64,000 nucleotides of DNA from Nakamurella multipartita DSM 44233 (GTDB lineage: Bacteria; Actinomycetota; Actinomycetes; Mycobacteriales; Nakamurellaceae): assembly GCF_000024365.1 (NCBI RefSeq), contig NC_013235.1:2232001-2296000 (forward strand), written 5' to 3'. Each line of letters begins with the position of its first letter. Within the stretch, counting starts at the first letter, position 1. The notes below the pieces were generated by a model. It was given only the letters and a program-made list of their open reading frames with translations. It was not told the DNA's origin and searched no databases. Made by a program: the position numbers and the translations under genes. Of the stretch, positions 40,932 through 47,880 are shown piece by piece.

Positions 40932-41309
40932 TCAGGATTCGTCTTCACCGGGCGCCGGACCGCGACCGTTCGGGTCGATGCCGTAGCGTCTGGTGATGGC
41001 CGCAATCTCTTTGTGTGCGGCCGCAGGCAAATGCGGGTATCTGGATCTCAGGTACGGCCGCATCGGTGGGAGGGTGGCGATCGGGTCGTAGCCGGCTAGT
41101 TCGGCCAGCTTGACCGGGTCAAGGTCGAGCAGCACGGCCAACTTCTGAAGTTTGGCAAGGTCTGGCGACTCGACGTGATCTTGTTCCCAGCTGTCCAGTG
41201 CCGCTTTCGACATGCCGACGGCGTTTGAAGCGGGCCTGAGTCCGAGTCCGGCCTTGATTCGGGCAGCTTTGAGTCGGCTGCCAAATGTCTCAATGTGTGG
41301 AATTTCCAT
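40932..41309 (-). CDS. XRE-family repressor of the element
   Basis: 125 aa. Helix-turn-helix at about 8-60 (FGSRLKAARIKAGLGLRPASNAVGMSKAALDSWEQDHVESP). Probable master repressor, the usual target of the ImmA-like protein encoded next to it. ATG at 41309; the 16-bp palindrome 41330-41345 lies 20 bp upstream, fitting autoregulation. Confidence 0.87.
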   Translation of the reverse strand: MEIPHIETFGSRLKAARIKAGLGLRPASNAVGMSKAALDSWEQDHVESPDLAKLQKLAVLLDLDPVKLAELAGYDPIATLPPMRPYLRSRYPHLPAAAHKEIAAITRRYGIDPNGRGPAPGEDES

Positions 41310-41329
41310 ATTCCTAGAATAGCTCAACT

Positions 41330-41345
41330 GTCCGGCAAAGTGGAC
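41330..41345. promoter_or_regulatory. 16-bp operator, copy 1 (upstream of the XRE gene)
   Basis: GTCCGGCAAAGTGGAC. It shares 14 of 16 bases with GTCCAGCAAACTGGAC at 50404-50419 upstream of the transfer operon. Probably bound by the XRE repressor. Confidence 0.7.
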
Positions 41346-41450
41346 ACCTTTCTCGCTTTCTACAACGTTTATTTCACCCTATTTCCGGATTCTCGATCCT
41401 TGCCAGGGTATTCGGGATCTCCGGGGATTGCTTGGTTTATGGTGTGTGTG

Positions 41451-41463
41451 GGTGGAAGCCAGC
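41451..41463. repeat. Left arm of a long inverted repeat split by IS1380-1
   Basis: GGTGGAAGCCAGC pairs perfectly with GCTGGCTTCCACC at 44519-44531. Without the IS1380 insertion the arms lie about 18 bp apart. Confidence 0.8.
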
Positions 41464-41658
41464 CGGGGCTTACCTCGATCTTTCTTCCGGTGGTCGGGCG
41501 GCCTCGTAGCCGTTCCTCATGATCATTTTTGTCCTCCTCTGTTGATCATGGGTTGGCTGCTGAACCCGTGGTCGCCTGGGTGGGCGCCGGGTTCCACTGC
41601 CCGGTTCGGGTCCTTGGTCGGAGATGGTGGTCGGGTCGGTGGGATGCTCCTATGGTTG

Positions 41659-42753
41659 TCAAGCTGCTTTGGCGGGTCGTTTTTCTGCGGACGCGGACGT
41701 AAGCGCGAGGAAGACTTCTCGGGCGACATATCGCTTGAGGCAGCGGATGATCTCGGGCTTGGTCAGCCCCTGGGCGGTGCGTCGGGCGATGTAGTTCTTG
41801 GTTCTCTGGTCGGTGGCCATGCGGGTGATGACGATGCGCCAGAGTGCGCTATTGGCGGCTCGGTCTCCGCCGCGGTTGAGCCGGTGCCGGGTCGTCCTGC
41901 CCGACGAAGCAGGCAAGGGCGCCACGCCGCACAGCATCGCGAAGGCGGCCTCGTTGGTGAGGCGGTCGGCATTCTCGCCGGCCGTGACGAGCATCTGCCC
42001 GGCCACGTCGGGACCGATGCCTTTGAGTGCGAGCAGCCCGGGGTTGATCTGGGCCACGAGCGGACCGAGCAGCTCGTCGAGATCGGCGATCTCGACGCTG
42101 AGCGCCCGGTGGCGCCGAGCAAGAGAGCGCAGCGCGATCTTGGTGGCCGTGCCCGGATCGCCGGCACCGGCACGGTCCGGCCGCTGGTCGGCGCAGACCT
42201 TGATCAGTTCTCGGTCGGGCAACGCCCGCAGCTGGGCGCGCAGCGATTCCGGTGCGGTGACGATCAGCGCCTTGATCTGTCGCTGCACGTCAGCGCGGTG
42301 CCCGACGGCCGAACGGCGCGCCACCCGCAATGCCCGCAGCGCCTCGACACGACCGTCTCGCTGCTTGGGCAGCCCGGTGCGCACCCGGGCCAACGCGGCC
42401 CGGGCCGCAGCCTCGGCATCGACGGGATCGGATTTGCCCTGCCACCGGCGGGCCTTGCGGTCGGGCCGGTCGACCTCGACCATGGCCACGCCCTGGGCGG
42501 CCAGCAATCGGGCCAGGCCGGCCCCGTAGACACCGGTGCCCTCGACACCGACCAGCAGCAGCGTCCCGAACCCGCGCAGCCACCGTAGCAACGCCCGGTA
42601 GCCGGCGGCGTCGGTGGGGAACTGGGCCGACCCCAACACCCGCCCCGCGGTGTCCACCGCTGCCGCGGTGTGGGTGTCCTTATGGGTGTCCACACCGCCG
42701 ACCACCTCGACCGCCGATGAGTCTGCTTGTCGCTCCGCTTGTACTGCTGTCAT
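41659..42753 (-). CDS. IS110-family transposase (shorter type)
   Basis: 364 aa. DEDD domain (EVVGGVDTHKDTHTAAAVD, VGVEGTGVYGAGLARLLAAQG, GKSDPVDAEAAARAAL) and Transposase_20 domain (LLALKGIGPDVAGQMLVTAGEN, FAMLCGVAPLPASSG with the Ser region). Much shorter than IS110-A, so a different lineage. ATG at 42753; a longer frame to 42795 is possible. Confidence 0.92.
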   Translation of the reverse strand: MTAVQAERQADSSAVEVVGGVDTHKDTHTAAAVDTAGRVLGSAQFPTDAAGYRALLRWLRGFGTLLLVGVEGTGVYGAGLARLLAAQGVAMVEVDRPDRKARRWQGKSDPVDAEAAARAALARVRTGLPKQRDGRVEALRALRVARRSAVGHRADVQRQIKALIVTAPESLRAQLRALPDRELIKVCADQRPDRAGAGDPGTATKIALRSLARRHRALSVEIADLDELLGPLVAQINPGLLALKGIGPDVAGQMLVTAGENADRLTNEAAFAMLCGVAPLPASSGRTTRHRLNRGGDRAANSALWRIVITRMATDQRTKNYIARRTAQGLTKPEIIRCLKRYVAREVFLALTSASAEKRPAKAA

Positions 42754-42985
42754 CGTTGACCTGCCGTCCTGTCGCTGAACCGGGAAGGGCGGCACGCGCC
42801 GGTCGGGCGGGCGGACAAGACAGTGACGGGGCCTCTGGCCAGGCTCCTATAAGGTCACGACGCCCGTCCGGCAGGTGCCGAGATCGCCGCCGAACCCCGG
42901 CCGACACATCCCGTTCAGGACACCACGGTCAGTCAGGGCACGAGTCAAGCCGAAGCTCGACGGCGATCCACCCCTACATCCTCAC
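42754..42985 (-). ncRNA. Candidate bridge RNA region of IS110-B
   Basis: Non-coding DNA upstream of the IS110-B transposase, the expected position of the bridge RNA. Called from position only; no fold was computed. Confidence 0.35.
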
Positions 42986-42987
42986 TG

Positions 42988-44385
42988 TCAGGTCAGTTGC
43001 GGCAGGTTCCGCAGCCGGGCCAGGCCGTGCAGGAGGAGGTCGCGGTGGGGTGCGTGCGCGGACAGGCGGAGCCAGGTACGGCGGGCTTTGCGGCCGATCC
43101 GGGCGGCGACGCTGAACAGTCGGTGCCGCAGCTTCTTGGGCTCCCAGGTCCGCGCCGGGGTGCCGGTGAAGGCGAGCATCTGCATCCATGCGGTCAGTTC
43201 GGTGGCCAGTTGCACGACCGCGATCCACACTTGATTCTGGGCAAAGTCGTTGAGGGGCAGGTTGTTCAGGCCGGTGTCCTTGGCGTTGCGGATCCGGTCC
43301 TCGCAGCGGGCGCGGCGCCGATGCCGCAGTTCCAGATCCGCGAGCTGTCCGCCTTTGGTGTTCGTGGCGAACGCGGTGAGCCGGTTGCCGTTCGAGTCGG
43401 TGAACTTGAGCTGAGCGCCGGGATGGGGTCGTTCGGCGCGGACGATGACCCGCATGTCCTTGGGCCAGCCCTTGAGCTTGAGGACCCCGGTCAGTTCGGC
43501 CACCCAGGCCCCGTCCCGGGGCTCCTGGTCGGCGTTGTACGCGGGTGTCCACGCCGCCTCCGGCAGGGCGTCGACCTTGGCGGTGATGTCGGTGGTCAGG
43601 GTGAACCCGACCGAGTACTGGACCCGTTGCCGGGCCATCCAGTCCACGAACTCGTGGGTTCCGCCGGCCCCGTCGGTGCGGACCAGCACACCGCGGCCGG
43701 GCCGTCGGTCCGCCGTGGTGCAGGGCAGTTGCGCGAGCGCGGCCTTGACCACGCTGATGTGGTCGGCTGCGGTGTTGGAGCCGGCGTTGCCCGGCCTCAG
43801 CAGCATCGCCAGGGGTTCACCGGTGCCGTCCGGGCCGTGGTCGGCCCACGCGCCGATCGGGTGGAACCCGAAGCCCTTCTTGAATGTTGCTGCTGCCAGC
43901 TGCTTTTCGGAGTGCGCGGTGACCAGGGTGGCGTCCACGTCGACGACCAGCGGCGCCTTCGCCGACCGGTCATGGTTCGGTGCGGCGGGTCCGGCCAGCT
44001 TCCACGCCCGGGCGCGGGCTGCCGCCCGCGCGGTGTCGATCGCCTTCAGCGCTGCCGTCGCGTCCGGGGCGAGGGTGTCGATCAGCCGGGACACAGTCGG
44101 GTCGGACGCCACATGACCGAACACGGCGGGCTCGGCCCGCAGTTGGGCGATGTCGGCCAGGCAGTCACCGCCGATCGCCAGCGAGATCGCCAGGTCGAGC
44201 AGGATCTTGCCCGGGTCGTGCACCGCCATCGGCTTGCGCCACGGCCTCAACGCCGCCGACAACCCACGACCCAAACCGACCCTGTCCGCGGCCAAGGCCA
44301 GCAGCACCGACCCGCCGTGGGACACCACCCGCTTGCCGGTGGCATCGACTCGGAGCGACGGGTACAGCCCGGTAGACTTCCGCAT
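42988..44385 (-). CDS. IS1380-family transposase, copy 1
   Basis: 465 aa DDE transposase (DVDATLVTAHSEKQLAAATFKKGFGFHPI with catalytic Asp, VRTDGAGGTHEF, RARCEDRIRNAKDTGLNNLPL with Glu). Almost identical to copy 2 (54870-56267) except at the C-terminus. Appears intact. Confidence 0.94.
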   Translation of the reverse strand: MRKSTGLYPSLRVDATGKRVVSHGGSVLLALAADRVGLGRGLSAALRPWRKPMAVHDPGKILLDLAISLAIGGDCLADIAQLRAEPAVFGHVASDPTVSRLIDTLAPDATAALKAIDTARAAARARAWKLAGPAAPNHDRSAKAPLVVDVDATLVTAHSEKQLAAATFKKGFGFHPIGAWADHGPDGTGEPLAMLLRPGNAGSNTAADHISVVKAALAQLPCTTADRRPGRGVLVRTDGAGGTHEFVDWMARQRVQYSVGFTLTTDITAKVDALPEAAWTPAYNADQEPRDGAWVAELTGVLKLKGWPKDMRVIVRAERPHPGAQLKFTDSNGNRLTAFATNTKGGQLADLELRHRRRARCEDRIRNAKDTGLNNLPLNDFAQNQVWIAVVQLATELTAWMQMLAFTGTPARTWEPKKLRHRLFSVAARIGRKARRTWLRLSAHAPHRDLLLHGLARLRNLPQLT

Positions 44386-44518
44386 CGGAAAGGTGCTCCT
44401 GGTTCTGGTTCGATTGGTCCCTCAGCAAGACCTATCTTCCCAGGTCAGAGCACCTTTCCTCATGATCAACACTCTGCCGATCAGAATTACGATGAAAGCG
44501 GCAGGCTTATGCCCTGCA

Positions 44519-44531
44519 GCTGGCTTCCACC
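44519..44531. repeat. Right arm of the long inverted repeat
   Basis: GCTGGCTTCCACC, partner of 41451-41463. The reconstructed 13-bp stem may be a terminator, an oriT or a replication signal of the element. Confidence 0.8.
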
Positions 44532-44552
44532 GGGTTAGGAGGCGGGTCGCGG

Positions 44553-44840
44553 CTACTTGCTACCGCTTGGCCGACCGGTCTTTGGCGGTTGTGGCGTGCC
44601 AAAGAGCGCCTGGATCGCGGCTTGCTGCTCATCGGCGTCGCGGGCGATTTGCTCGCGCAGTGCCGCCGCCTTGGCCGCGATAGTCGGGTCGGCGGCCAGC
44701 ACGTCAACGTGCGCACGAAGCGCATCGCGGATCGCGTCGGTCACCGATTGACCGCCGAGGCGCGCCAGGATGGTGATCCGGGCGTGCAGATCGTCATCCA
44801 GCCGGATGGCCAGTGTCTTCTGGGACATGACCTTGCTCAT
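44553..44840 (-). CDS. Ribbon-helix-helix type small DNA-binding protein
   Basis: 95 aa. KTLAIRLDDDLHARITILARLGGQSVTDAIRDALRAH fits a CopG/ArcA-like ribbon-helix-helix fold, followed by a charged helical tail. Such proteins repress plasmid or transfer genes or act as relaxosome accessories. Start uncertain: 44840 (used), 44828 and 44867 are all in frame. Confidence 0.65.
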   Translation of the reverse strand: MSKVMSQKTLAIRLDDDLHARITILARLGGQSVTDAIRDALRAHVDVLAADPTIAAKAAALREQIARDADEQQAAIQALFGTPQPPKTGRPSGSK

Positions 44841-44984
44841 CCTTCCTGAGGGTGTTCTTCCGCGCACTCGGTTGACCGGGTGCAGGCCACCGTCCTCGGG
44901 GTGGTGCGACCGCCGGGCATCTTGGTGATGTCGGCTGGCCGCAGGCTCCCGATGAGGGGCTCGCGGTGGGTCTTGTGGCGGCGG

Positions 44985-45410
44985 TCAGCCAGGGTCGGCG
45001 GCGCTGCTGATGAAGTCGAACCAGGCCGGCGAGAGTAGGAGGACGTACTCCGGAGCACCGCCGGCTCGGACCGACAGGCCACCGTTCTGCGACAGAGTGT
45101 CGTCGATGACGAGGTCGATCGGCAGCGCGCCCTCATGGACGAGCTGGCACCGCAGCCAGGTGTAGATCAGGTTGTCGATCGACCATTGCTTTCCTCGGTA
45201 CTCGATCTCGATGCGCCAGCCGTGCTGGGCCTTGAGGTAGGTCACGAAGGCATCGCGGTCACCTTTGACCTCCGGTAGCGCCAGGCGGCTTCGGGCACCG
45301 AGTGCCGTGAGAGCGAGCAGGAACGCCGATTCCCTCCGGCCGAGCTGCCACAAGAGGTCGGCGTCGGCCAGCCGCGCTTGTATACCGGCTTCGGCCCGAG
45401 CGATGTCCAC
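44985..45410 (-). CDS. Hypothetical protein of the element (141 aa)
   Basis: No family recognised. Mixed alpha/beta composition with Trp-rich middle (GWRIEIEYRGKQWSIDNLIYTWLRCQLVHEG) and C-terminal YVLLLSPAWFDFISSAA. The GTG at 45410 is chosen because it begins just after the methyltransferase fragment ends; no strong ribosome site. Same direction as the transfer genes. Confidence 0.55.
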   Translation of the reverse strand: MDIARAEAGIQARLADADLLWQLGRRESAFLLALTALGARSRLALPEVKGDRDAFVTYLKAQHGWRIEIEYRGKQWSIDNLIYTWLRCQLVHEGALPIDLVIDDTLSQNGGLSVRAGGAPEYVLLLSPAWFDFISSAADPG

Positions 45411-45420
45411 GACCCGAGTG

Positions 45421-45782
45421 TCACGGAACGATCCTCGTTTGTCCGTATCTCCGGGCCGGATTGTCGCTCGGCACCCCATACCCCGCCACCACCACATCGC
45501 TCTCGACCTCATTCCCCCAGACGTGCCAGCGAGCTCGTCCCGGGGTGTGCGGTGGGTGCCGCCGGGCGAACAGCTCCAAGTACGGTCCAGGTGAGATGCG
45601 TTCGATGAGGGCGTACTGCTCTTCCGGCTTGTGCGAGTGGTCTTGGACGGGGGCTTGAATCCAGGTCGGCTGTGCCCGGTACTGAACCGGTGCTCTGCCG
45701 CGGGTGGCGAACAGTAGATGCTCCGTCGAGTTGCGCAGGTAGTTGCCGAGGCCGAGCCGGAACGGGTCTGCCCCGAGTTCAG
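45421..45782 (-). pseudogene. MT-A70 family adenine methyltransferase, C-terminal fragment
   Basis: The fragment LGNYLRNSTEHLLFATRG ... HSHKPEEQYALIERISPG ... PYLELFARR ... WHVWGNEV is the typical C-terminal end of MT-A70 DNA N6-adenine methyltransferases. The N-terminal half with the DPPW-type catalytic motif is gone; the IS3-B end lies exactly at the break. Probably non-functional. Confidence 0.85.
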
Positions 45783-45822
45783 TTGACACCTGACCTCTGA
45801 GGTTTCGGCCTCAGACGGAAGG

Positions 45823-46119
45823 ATGTCTTTCGTGGCTAAGCCCTATCCCAAGGAGTTCCGCGACGACGTCGTGGCCGTGGCCCGCAAGGGCCAGGCGACG
45901 CTGACGCAGATCGCGAAGGACTTCGGCATCTCCGAAGGCTCGCTCGCGAACTGGATGAAGCAGGCCGACATCGAGGACGGTCGCCGTCCCGGTCTCACCG
46001 ACGTCGACCGTGCTGAGCTTCGCGAGTTGAAGAAGCGCAACCGCCTCCTCGAGCAGGAGAACGAGGTCCTGCGTAGGGCAGCGGCCTACCTGTCGCAGGC
46101 GAACCTGCCGGGAAAATAG
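45823..46119 (+). CDS. IS3-B OrfA
   Basis: 98 aa. Helix-turn-helix (ATLTQIAKDFGISEGSLANWMKQADIE) and leucine zipper (ELKKRNRLLEQENEVLRRAAAYL). Ends at GGGAAAATAG, a likely -1 slip site that would fuse it with OrfB (frame continues KIVFPLVREM). Confidence 0.93.
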   Translation: MSFVAKPYPKEFRDDVVAVARKGQATLTQIAKDFGISEGSLANWMKQADIEDGRRPGLTDVDRAELRELKKRNRLLEQENEVLRRAAAYLSQANLPGK

Positions 46120-46139
46120 TCTTCCCGCTCGTCCGAGAG

Positions 46140-47021
46140 ATGGCTGCGACCGGCGCCCCGATCAGGGTGCCGGTCGCGGTGACGTTGCGGGTGCTCGGCC
46201 TTTCGCGGGCCGGGTACTACAAGTGGCTCAGCGACCCCGTATGCCAGCGGGACTACGACGACGCCCACCTCATCGACAAGCTCTACGACCTCCATGGCGA
46301 CGATGCGACGTTGGGCTACAGGTTCCTCACCGACGAACTCGAAGACGAGCACGGCATCCAGGTCGGGGAGAACCGGGTGCACCGCCTGTGCCGCATCGCC
46401 GGCATCACTGCCAGCCACCACAAGAAGCGCTCCAAGACCGGCTCGACCGGCCCCGCGCCACACGACGACCTCCTCGCGGTCGTCGACGAGCACGGCGTCG
46501 TACGTCACGAGTTCCTCGCCGACGCCCCGAACAAGGTGTGGCTGTGGGACATTTCCGAGCACCCCACCCGCGAAGGCAAGCTCTACATCTGCGCGATCAA
46601 GGACGTGTGGTCGAACAAGATCGTGGGCTACTCCATCGACTCCCGGATGAAGTCGTCCCTGGCGCGGGCCGCGATGCGCAACGCGATCGCGCTCCGCAGC
46701 CCGGCCGGGACAGTCTGTCACTCCGACCGAGGCGGTCAGTTTCGTGCCAAGCGGACCCAGCGGCTGCTGGCGAACAACGACCTGGTGGGGTCGATGGGCC
46801 GCTCCCACGGCGCCGGCGACAACGCCAGCATGGAGAGCTTCTTTTCCCTGCTGCAGAAGAACGTCCTGAACACCCGCCGTTGGGACACCCGCGACGACCT
46901 CCGCCTCGCGATCGTCACCTGGATCGAAACCAAGTACAACCGACGACGCCGCCAGCGGGCCCTCGGCAAGCTCACCCCGGTCGAGTTTGAGATGATCTAC
47001 AAGGCCGCAGAAGCGGCCTGA
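46140..47021 (+). CDS. IS3-B OrfB (DDE integrase core)
   Basis: 293 aa from the ATG at 46140, though the natural product is probably the OrfA-OrfB frameshift fusion. Catalytic residues: Asp in VWLWDISEHPT, Asp in CHSDRGGQF, Glu in NASMESFFSLL. Appears intact. Confidence 0.93.
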   Translation: MAATGAPIRVPVAVTLRVLGLSRAGYYKWLSDPVCQRDYDDAHLIDKLYDLHGDDATLGYRFLTDELEDEHGIQVGENRVHRLCRIAGITASHHKKRSKTGSTGPAPHDDLLAVVDEHGVVRHEFLADAPNKVWLWDISEHPTREGKLYICAIKDVWSNKIVGYSIDSRMKSSLARAAMRNAIALRSPAGTVCHSDRGGQFRAKRTQRLLANNDLVGSMGRSHGAGDNASMESFFSLLQKNVLNTRRWDTRDDLRLAIVTWIETKYNRRRRQRALGKLTPVEFEMIYKAAEAA

Positions 47022-47040
47022 CTACTGCAAACCCCGAGTG

Positions 47041-47880
47041 TCAACCAGACCGGGGGCAGACCCTGCCGCTGCGCCGGTAGGTCTCGTACTGCTCGCACTT
47101 GCGGAGCAGCGTGGGCAGAGACTCGGTGCCGCAGTCGACCTCGATGAACCAGGCATCCTCGAACTGACCGCTGTCGTCGGCAGCGCGGACGACGGCGAAC
47201 AGGTCCGGTGTCAGCGTGGTGTGGCTGCCGCCAACCATCGGGATGCGTCGGGCGGCCTCCCGTTCGAGCTGGATGTCGACCGCGCCGCCAAGGCTGGCGG
47301 TTGCCCGGCTGAGCCCGATCGCTGTCTCCGCGATCGCCAGCGTGTGCGTCAGGAATCTGGTCGACGGGTAGCTGCTGGTTCGTCCTGGGGTGCCACCGGT
47401 CAGGACGGCTTTGCCGGCGGCGGTGAGCTGCCAGATGTGGGGGTCGGCACCACCATGCAGACCGCCGACCCGGCGGGCAACGACCGGGCGGATGAGCCGC
47501 CAGCGAGCCAGCCGCAACAGTTGACGACGGACCGCCCGGGCCTGGGAGGCGCCACCACTACTACTCGGCAGGTGCAATTCGCTGACCTGGTAGGTGTGCA
47601 GGAAGCGGTACCGCGCCAGGCCGGTGAGCATCGACCAGTCTTGGTCGGACAGCTGGTTGGCCAGGGTGCGCCGCCTGGCTCGGCCGACGCGGTGACGGCT
47701 CGGCATGGTGGGCTCGCTCGGGGTTGCGGCTGACGTCGCCCCTGTCAGGGGCGACTGTTTCGGCGTCGCTAACGGGCCGGAAACGGCTGGGACCGACCGC
47801 AATGCCGCATCGGATTCTGTAGCGGCTGGTCGGGCGAGCGGACCGCCTGAGATCGGTGGATTGGTTGGGGTATTCGTCAT
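47041..47880 (-). CDS. Replication-relaxation family protein, C-terminus truncated
   Basis: 279 aa. Winged-helix-like core typical of the replication-relaxation family found in actinobacterial plasmids and conjugative elements (DQDWSMLTGLARYRFLHTYQVSEL, WRLIRPVVARRVGG, TRFLTHTLAIAETAIGL, DAWFIEVDCGTESLPTLLRKCEQYETYRRSG). The reading then ends at a TGA formed at the IS3-B border, so C-terminal residues are lost. ATG overlaps the TraG-like stop (4 bp). Confidence 0.78.
   Translation of the reverse strand: MTNTPTNPPISGGPLARPAATESDAALRSVPAVSGPLATPKQSPLTGATSAATPSEPTMPSRHRVGRARRRTLANQLSDQDWSMLTGLARYRFLHTYQVSELHLPSSSGGASQARAVRRQLLRLARWRLIRPVVARRVGGLHGGADPHIWQLTAAGKAVLTGGTPGRTSSYPSTRFLTHTLAIAETAIGLSRATASLGGAVDIQLEREAARRIPMVGGSHTTLTPDLFAVVRAADDSGQFEDAWFIEVDCGTESLPTLLRKCEQYETYRRSGRVCPRSG

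Larger units (their letters stand above)
41640..42985 (-). mobile_element. IS110-family element IS110-B
   Basis: Ends judged by comparison with the uninterrupted non-coding ends of the IS1380 copies at 54.7 and 56.4 kb; accurate to perhaps 20 bp. One transposase plus about 230 bp upstream. Confidence 0.65.
41473..44505 (-). mobile_element. IS1380-family element copy 1, containing IS110-B
   Basis: Flanked by the 4-bp duplication CTTA (41469-41472, 44506-44509). Ends CCTCGATCTTTC and (reversed) CCTGCCGCTTTC form short inverted repeats. It holds an IS1380 transposase, and its non-coding end is interrupted by an IS110 element. Confidence 0.85.
45783..47043 (+). mobile_element. IS3-family element IS3-B
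   Basis: Ends TTGACAC and GTGTCAA. It carries orfA and orfB. No 3-bp target duplication is seen, and the genes on either side are truncated and not parts of one gene, so an adjacent deletion probably accompanied or followed insertion. Confidence 0.88.

Noticed and set aside
40217-41309. Toxin-antitoxin pair (XRE plus ImmA-like protein)
   Set aside because: Gene order with an adjacent serine recombinase and shared operators fits the ImmR/ImmA control of integrative elements better.
41659-42588. Long + strand frames opposite the IS110-B transposase
   Set aside because: Antisense shadows of a clear transposase.
45421-45789. Complete small protein starting at 45789
   Set aside because: The first codons come from the IS3-B end; the rest is plainly the tail of an MT-A70 methyltransferase.
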